DNA from: an uncultured Cryomorphaceae bacterium
GTDB lineage: Bacteria > Bacteroidota > Bacteroidia > Flavobacteriales > Schleiferiaceae
DNA: 8,061 nt
NCBI GenBank assembly: GCA_937900215.1
Contig: CALCFH010000497.1
Coordinates: forward strand, 1 to 8,061
Reading direction: 5' to 3'
In this document: positions 1-6,200 of the stretch, one piece after another
How positions within the stretch are numbered: position 1 is the first letter of the stretch
Layout: each line of letters starts with the position of its first letter
Translations under genes and position numbers: made by a program
The notes under the pieces: model-generated
What the model was told of the DNA's origin: nothing
Database searches by the model: none
Seen by the model: only the letters and a program-made list of their open reading frames with translations

Positions 1-242
1 AAATTTAGCACTTTCCTGTCCTACGAAGCACAAAACCCCTGCTTGCGTATAGGTGATGTTACCACCAGTGCTTCCTTGTCTGCCGTGGTTTGTCAGTCTA
101 TTTGTTGCTGTTTCTTTCATTGTCTTTCTGTCGTGCGATGGAGCATTTTTAAAATTTCTTTTTCTTCTGTGGTGGTTTTGCAAGCTCTTTGACAAAGTTT
201 TGGATTTAGCGTTGGCTAGTGCGGCTTTGGCAATGTGCTTGC
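1..242. other. Intergenic stretch, no supported gene
   Basis: The strand composition is strongly skewed: the plus strand is rich in T and the minus strand rich in A and G. On the minus strand one frame (codons starting at 291, 288 and so on down to 6) has no stop before the left edge. It contains an ATG at 120-118 that would give 40 residues (MKETATNRLT at the start) before the window ends. The predicted peptide is rich in Lys, Asn and Arg and matches no family I recognise. On the plus strand a GTG-started frame (53-253) gives a 66-residue, very hydrophobic peptide, as expected from T-rich sequence. Neither has a convincing ribosome site or homology, so I call no gene. The segment around 41-66 (GCTTGCGTATAGG, then GTTACCACC) resembles, from memory only, intergenic sequences scattered in Bacteroidota genomes. 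Confidence 0.4.
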
Positions 243-246
243 AAAA
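176..246. repeat. Perfect 10-bp inverted repeat, arms 176-185 and 237-246
   Basis: TTTTGCAAGC at 176-185 is the exact reverse complement of GCTTGCAAAA at 237-246, with 51 bases between the arms. Inside lies a short perfect palindrome, CTTTG-A-CAAAG (187-197). The outer right arm abuts the terminator hairpin and supplies its T-run. The arms could close a long stem in RNA, or could be paired sites of a small dispersed element. There is no target-site duplication or transposase nearby to call an insertion sequence. Confidence 0.5.
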
Positions 247-276
247 GGGTTGAGGACAATATTTTATCCCCAACCC
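243..276 (-). terminator. Rho-independent-like terminator of the TcA-like gene
   Basis: Eight bases after the TAA stop on the minus strand, a 10-base arm (276-267, GGGTTGGGGA) pairs with a second arm (256-247, TCCTCAACCC). Nine pairs are Watson-Crick and one is G.U, and the loop is 10 bases. The second arm is followed directly by TTTT (246-243) on the minus strand, then GC. The strong GC-rich base of the stem and the position just after the gene support a terminator. The U-run is short, so efficiency is uncertain. Read on the plus strand, the same hairpin is followed by a T-rich stretch (277-287), so it could also stop transcription coming from the left. Confidence 0.65.
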
Positions 277-284
277 ATATTTTA

Positions 285-3200
285 TTATCCAATCTTATAC
301 TCTATATACAATACAATATCCTCTAATTTTTCTGTATCAATAGCAGAAATCTGACCAACAGCAGGTGCCGATGGTGACAAATCTCCTCCAGCAGTAATTG
401 AAACCGTTTGTTCCTTGAGAATTCCTGCATTGAATAAGTTTAAATCTAAATCTTTGGCCAACAAATCACCTAATGCGGGGTCTTTTGCAAATCCAGTCTG
501 TGGAATCGTATTAATACTAATATTCACACCTGCAGTTGTTTGACCAATCGGTGTTACTAAAAGCAACTTCGCTTTGGTAACTTTTAAATCTCGGCCATTC
601 ATAAACAATGGAAAATGCTTATTCTCAATTTTTATCAGTACCGGATTATTAACAGCCTGTTCAGTTAATCTGTGGAAGGCATTCGAGAATTCTTGTCTTA
701 GACTAATCATTCTACGCATTGGAGATGAATTAGACTTCAATAGGGTCTCTATTTCTCCATTCGCTTTTTCCACATTATCCCTAAACAATTCATCATATTC
801 AGCAGTATAGCTCACATGGATAATAATATCATTTATGGTGCTGTAATCGAACTGTCTGAAGTTTTTAGGGAGGGATAATTTCCAAGAGCTTAAGGCACCT
901 GCACCTTCAAACGGCATATAGCGATCATCCCGGAAATTAAGTTGGAATACGCCTGCGTCATTCTGTGCTGTACTAGTAGAAATAATTGTTGTTCTTGATT
1001 TAGGCACCTCTTTCAGTTCGCCTGCTCCTAAATTAGGCTCCATACGTATTTGACTTCCAGTTAATGACAAGGTTGCGCTTACATTAGTGTAAGGTCCTGT
1101 TATTGATGGAATTGTTAACCTCACCGATTGTATTTTCCTTCTGTATTGGCCAGGATAAAACAAATCAAAGAAAATTTCCGGAATGCTGAAATCACAAGTT
1201 CCTGTTTGTTTTAAGAGCATAAGTGCTGCAGGATTTATTTGTGTCAACGAGAATGCTTGGTCAATTTCATTCTTTCTGTAATTGGTTTCTAAGTAACGTC
1301 TTTCCATGGCTTGTAATGCCATTTGTAATCGTTCTCCTGCTAAAAGACCTGCTCTGGAAGAATCGAAGTAACTGCCATCAATAAAGATGTTGTTATCGTC
1401 TTTTTCAAATTTATAAGCTTGCTCCGCTAATCTTGCAATAGACAACGCATTATTATAAGCCTCTCTGAACAAACGTTGCATTGTGGAAGACAGATAAGTG
1501 TAAAGACCTAGATTGGAGAACTTTTCGCCATAGAAATCCATCACATCTTGATTGTGCTGTATATTCTTTTGATGCATTTTTTCAGACTCAATTAGAATAT
1601 CTCTTCTAATTTCAGATGCAACGAGGTTTTTTTCTGATTGCTTTAACTCATTTTGCATTAGTTTCTTCTGGTGTTTCCAGCCTTCTGATCTTCGATCAAA
1701 ACCTGCTTCTAAACCTGTAGAAGCAGCTACAGCTTCACTCAATGCTGATAAAGTATCTACTGCTTTAGCAAAGCCTTCTGCACCACCCTTTAATTCAACA
1801 CCTCCGTATTTCATTGCGAATGGAGAGCCAACCTGTGGGATTAAACCGAATACCCCCGTTAAACTCCATAGAGGAAGAGCGACACCTGTAATTATAGAGG
1901 AGGTGTGCCTACTAGCAGACTGTGCCCATTCCCAACCATTTCTATTTTCAGAAATCAAACCATCATAATAACCAATCTGATAATTTAACGATTCAATTCT
2001 GTCATTTAATGCTTTTATTCCCTCCTCTGCACTTTTGATCTCCAGCATTCTGCTCTTCGAAGCCATTTCCAAAATATTTTGCTGTTGCGTCATTCGCAGC
2101 AAGGACAATTCTTCTCCGTTTTTCTTTTCAATGGCACTTAATAGAGAAGCCCCAAAACTTTGTACAACCGAGGTAAATGCCTTTGCTTTTTCAAGAATAT
2201 AGGCAAAGCGGTAAGGAGGCAGATTGCCGCTGATAGAGTTTAAAATATCATCCAAAGAAAGTCCGGCTGCTCTTGCTCTTACCAATAAACGTGGGTCTAT
2301 TTCCGGAGCGAACAAAGCGAGCTGCCTTCTTTGTCCTTGAATGTTCATACAGTTTCTGATTTTGTACAAACGATCATCTACCCTGTTATAATAATCCAAT
2401 AAATCTTTGTTGCCTGGAACACAGAAGACCGGTGAGACATGTTTTATAATACTTATACCAAAAGAAGGAATTCTAAATCTGTCCTTTACGTAAATAGAAT
2501 CTTTCTTCCAGTCTAGGCCTCTGATGGTTCCCTTCGCAAAAGCACCCGTCACTTTATCGTTCACCGGTTTTATATTCACTTCCGGCAGATATTTAGCTTC
2601 AACGGCTTTTAATTGATTTAATTCTTTAGGATTTACGCCATAAACATTCGAAGAATAGGTAATTGCTTTGGAGTATTTGACATCAGAAGCTACTTTATTT
2701 GACTTCTCTTTAATGAATGCGTTTTCAAAAACCCGATGTTTATTGCTTTTTAAAACCTTACGTGGGGTTCTAACAACGGTATAGCTTTCTAGCTCAGCCA
2801 AAAATTCAGAACCTTTATTTAATAGGGGTTGGATATTCTCGTAAGTTTTTGGATTTACTTTTCCTTCGCCACATTCACCTATTTGAACAGGTCGTTCACC
2901 CATTATTTCCTTGGCAATGATATACAATAGAGTAGCTTCATTAATTGATTCCATAGTATCCTGAGTAAACAACTGATCTCCCCAATCCAACAGGTTATCG
3001 ATGTATTTCATTACAATACTCTTTTGGTAAGCACTCATCCGAAGACGGGCTATTGCATGTGGATTGAAAGGGTCTTTTTTATAAACTTCTATTGCTTGCT
3101 TGTCGTTCAACTGGTCTCGGAGTTTTTGGGTATCAATTTCCCTGAATTCCAGGTATTGCCAGTTTCTGTCCAAAGCCATTTTTTTCTTTTGGGCTGCTGT

Positions 3201-6200
3201 CAGGCCTGGAGCAGAAAAATCAATCACCTCGGTAGCAGAAGGATTAAAGATGTAATGATACCATTTTTGAGCTTCGGCATATTTACCCTGACTGTTTAAA
3301 TGGTTGGCAAGTAAAAAGGGTATATGGAAGAATATTTCACGATAATAATTTCCATAAGCTCCTTTAAAATCAATTTTATTTCTTACAACCAGATTCTCTA
3401 TTCTGTTATTAGTAATGGTAATAGGAGTTTCTGCTTCTTTTAAAGCTTTTTGAGTTTCAATGCTCAAAGTTGTTTCTACCCCACTTGTAAACAAGGTTCT
3501 GGTAAGTGTTTCGCTTAAGGTAGTGCCTAATCTTTTTAAAACAAATCCATTGCCATCAATAGGTGTACCTTGTAAAAGTAATAGATCTCCTTGTGCATCT
3601 ATAATCGCATCTCCATAAGCACCATTGATGATCTGAACTATACTACCAGCTGAAAGGACAGCTATCTCATCTTGTCGGATATTATTAAATGTGTGATTTA
3701 AAGTTGCTGGATCCCATAGCCGTTCAAGTAGCGAATTTGATTTTGTTGTATTAGTAATAAGTTCACCATAGGCATAGTCATCAAAAACCCTAAATTTAGA
3801 CGTAATTGCTCTGTAAAGACGATCCCCAGATTTTTCTACAACTTTATTCTCACTTGTAAATCTATAATACTCTTCATGTTGAATATTCCATGCTTCACGA
3901 ACCGGATCATTTTCGAATGAAGCCCTTCTACCACCAGACCTTATGAGTTTCAAGTTATATAAATCGATCACAGCTCTCATTTGGTATCCAGCCCCAGTCA
4001 ATATTAATCCTTTCGAAGAATCAACATAAGGATATACCTGATCCCATAAAAAACCATTTAAAGTATACTCATCAATTGGACCATGATGAGGTCTAGTATC
4101 ATACCTAGGAGTTCTTAAATCCGTAATTGCCTGACTTAAACCACTATTATTGAAAAATGGAAAATTAATGCTTAAAGCTTCAAAGAATTTTGCCCTTTCA
4201 GAATTTTCAGCTAGTGGGTCATGAATAACACCATTTCCTTGAAATGGATAACAATCCTTCAAATTTAATTTTTGAGGTGGTGTCCATGTACCATCTAGTT
4301 TAAGGGTTGTAAATTCAATAGAATATTTATGACTGTACCCTGTGAAAATTGAGCGATTGCTATCAAAAACCGTATTTGCCAAAGTAGTGACCCTCACCCA
4401 AAATACATGAAGTCGTCCATTATAAGTAATAGGGGCTACCTTTCTTACGGGTATTTGCACATTAATTTTTTCCCAAGGATTCCAAACAACGCCTCTATTA
4501 TCACTTTTCTCGGAAAAATAAATATTTTCAACCTTTCGGTAATAATACATTGGTGGTTCATCAGCAGTTACACCAAACAGATGCAATACATCGGTTTCAC
4601 TTTCTTCATCTTTTTCATGGTAGGAACCAGCAATTTTTAAATGGGCTACTTCATCAAAACCACGCATATATTTAGCGTAAGCATCCAGAACCGTATCTGC
4701 ATTGATTTCTTGTTGTAAAAGTTCATTTTCTAGTTCTTTGAATAGTGGCGATTTATCATCTCTTAATTCAGGTTCAATATAGTTTTCGGGGTATAAAAAT
4801 ACTTTTCGATTGGCCTCCCATACCCTATAATTTTTTCGCCACGGCCATTCATCACCCGGAATATCATCAGCCTGAACATGGACTCTTCCGGCAGTACCGG
4901 GTTCTTTATCATCCTGTTCAAGATTCAAAAGTATGCGGTGGATGTACAATTGCAAACTCATTGTGGCTGCCACTAATCTAGAAGTTCTGGCACAACCTTC
5001 CAATTCTGTATCTATAAGGAAGTAATGGAAAAGATCGTTTTCATTTTCAAACTGTGAAAATCCCGAATGAATAAGGTAGGTTGTAAGTGATGCTCTTTTT
5101 TTGCCCCTAAGTTTATCCTGATATTTTTCTAACTTCTCTTTTCTTTCACTCTCAGTTTTGTATTTGCTTCTAAAGGCAGCAAGTATTGAATTGGTGGCTT
5201 CATTTAGCTCATCAAACGAATTGGCAATAATTTTGGGTAACACATCGCCTCCTATGCCAATATAACCACAGAAAGCAACTAGCTTCCGATAATTATCCAA
5301 TGCCTCAATTGCATTAGCTGCAGGTGGAGCTACCGGATGTATTGTAATCAATAGTTCTGGCTTCGTGTGAAGAAGAGCAGCAAGTTTTTCCTGATCTGAT
5401 GTTTGGTATTGGGTAGCATTAACAAAAGAATCCAATACTTCACCGATCGTAATAATATTGTGACTTCCATCTTCATTCAAAATTATATGATTGATATAGG
5501 ACTGGAGCCTCTGAATATTGTTAATGCTGAAATTGTCAGCATCAGCTATACCGAAAATAGCTAAATGATCCAACACATAGCTCACAGCTTCGGTGGTGAA
5601 CTTTTTGTCTTTGAACAAAATGCTTAGCGGAAGCAATTTTTCAACCAGAGCAGGTATGACAACTGCAGGAGTAGTTGAACCTTGTAATTCCAAGGTTAAA
5701 GCATCCTCATCTAAATCTATTGCCAAAGAGCTTATTAGTTTTTTAAGTGAGTCTTCGGTCAAACCTAATTGGCCTGACAAAAAATGAGGCACTAAATATT
5801 GAGGATGGTAATTGTTTAAGAATATTCTGATCTCACCTTCAGGGACGGTAGTTCCAGCAGGCAAAATAAGTGGTGTATCAGGATCGTAAGAAGGCTTTAA
5901 CCAAAAGTTTGACCCATCCGGAGCTTGTTCTATGACAGCAAGGTTGGCCTGGATGATGGCATTCGATTGTCCTTCTGTAATATCATCAAAGGATGCAAAA
6001 ACCGTTTCTGCAAATAATAAGGCATTTGTTGTTTTGCACTGTTCAAGGATATAAGAAGTGATTTCTTCTTTTGCTTTGAAATTTTCCAGGCTGGAGATAT
6101 CACCACTTTCTATTATAAAGTTCAATTCATCGATAGAAAAGTTTGCGGATTTCCACCACCCATGAAAAGCTATTATATCAGAGATATGACTAGTGTTTTC

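Noticed and set aside
53..253. Plus-strand 66-residue hydrophobic frame starting at GTG
   Set aside because: No clear ribosome site. The hydrophobic residues follow from T-rich sequence, and the frame runs through the inverted repeat and into the terminator arm.
4480..4520. Possible sialidase Asp-box in the neuraminidase-like segment (KSDNRGVVW)
   Set aside because: The spacing between Asp and Gly does not fit SxDxGxTW. The 'neuraminidase-like' name is structural, and no sialidase activity is implied.
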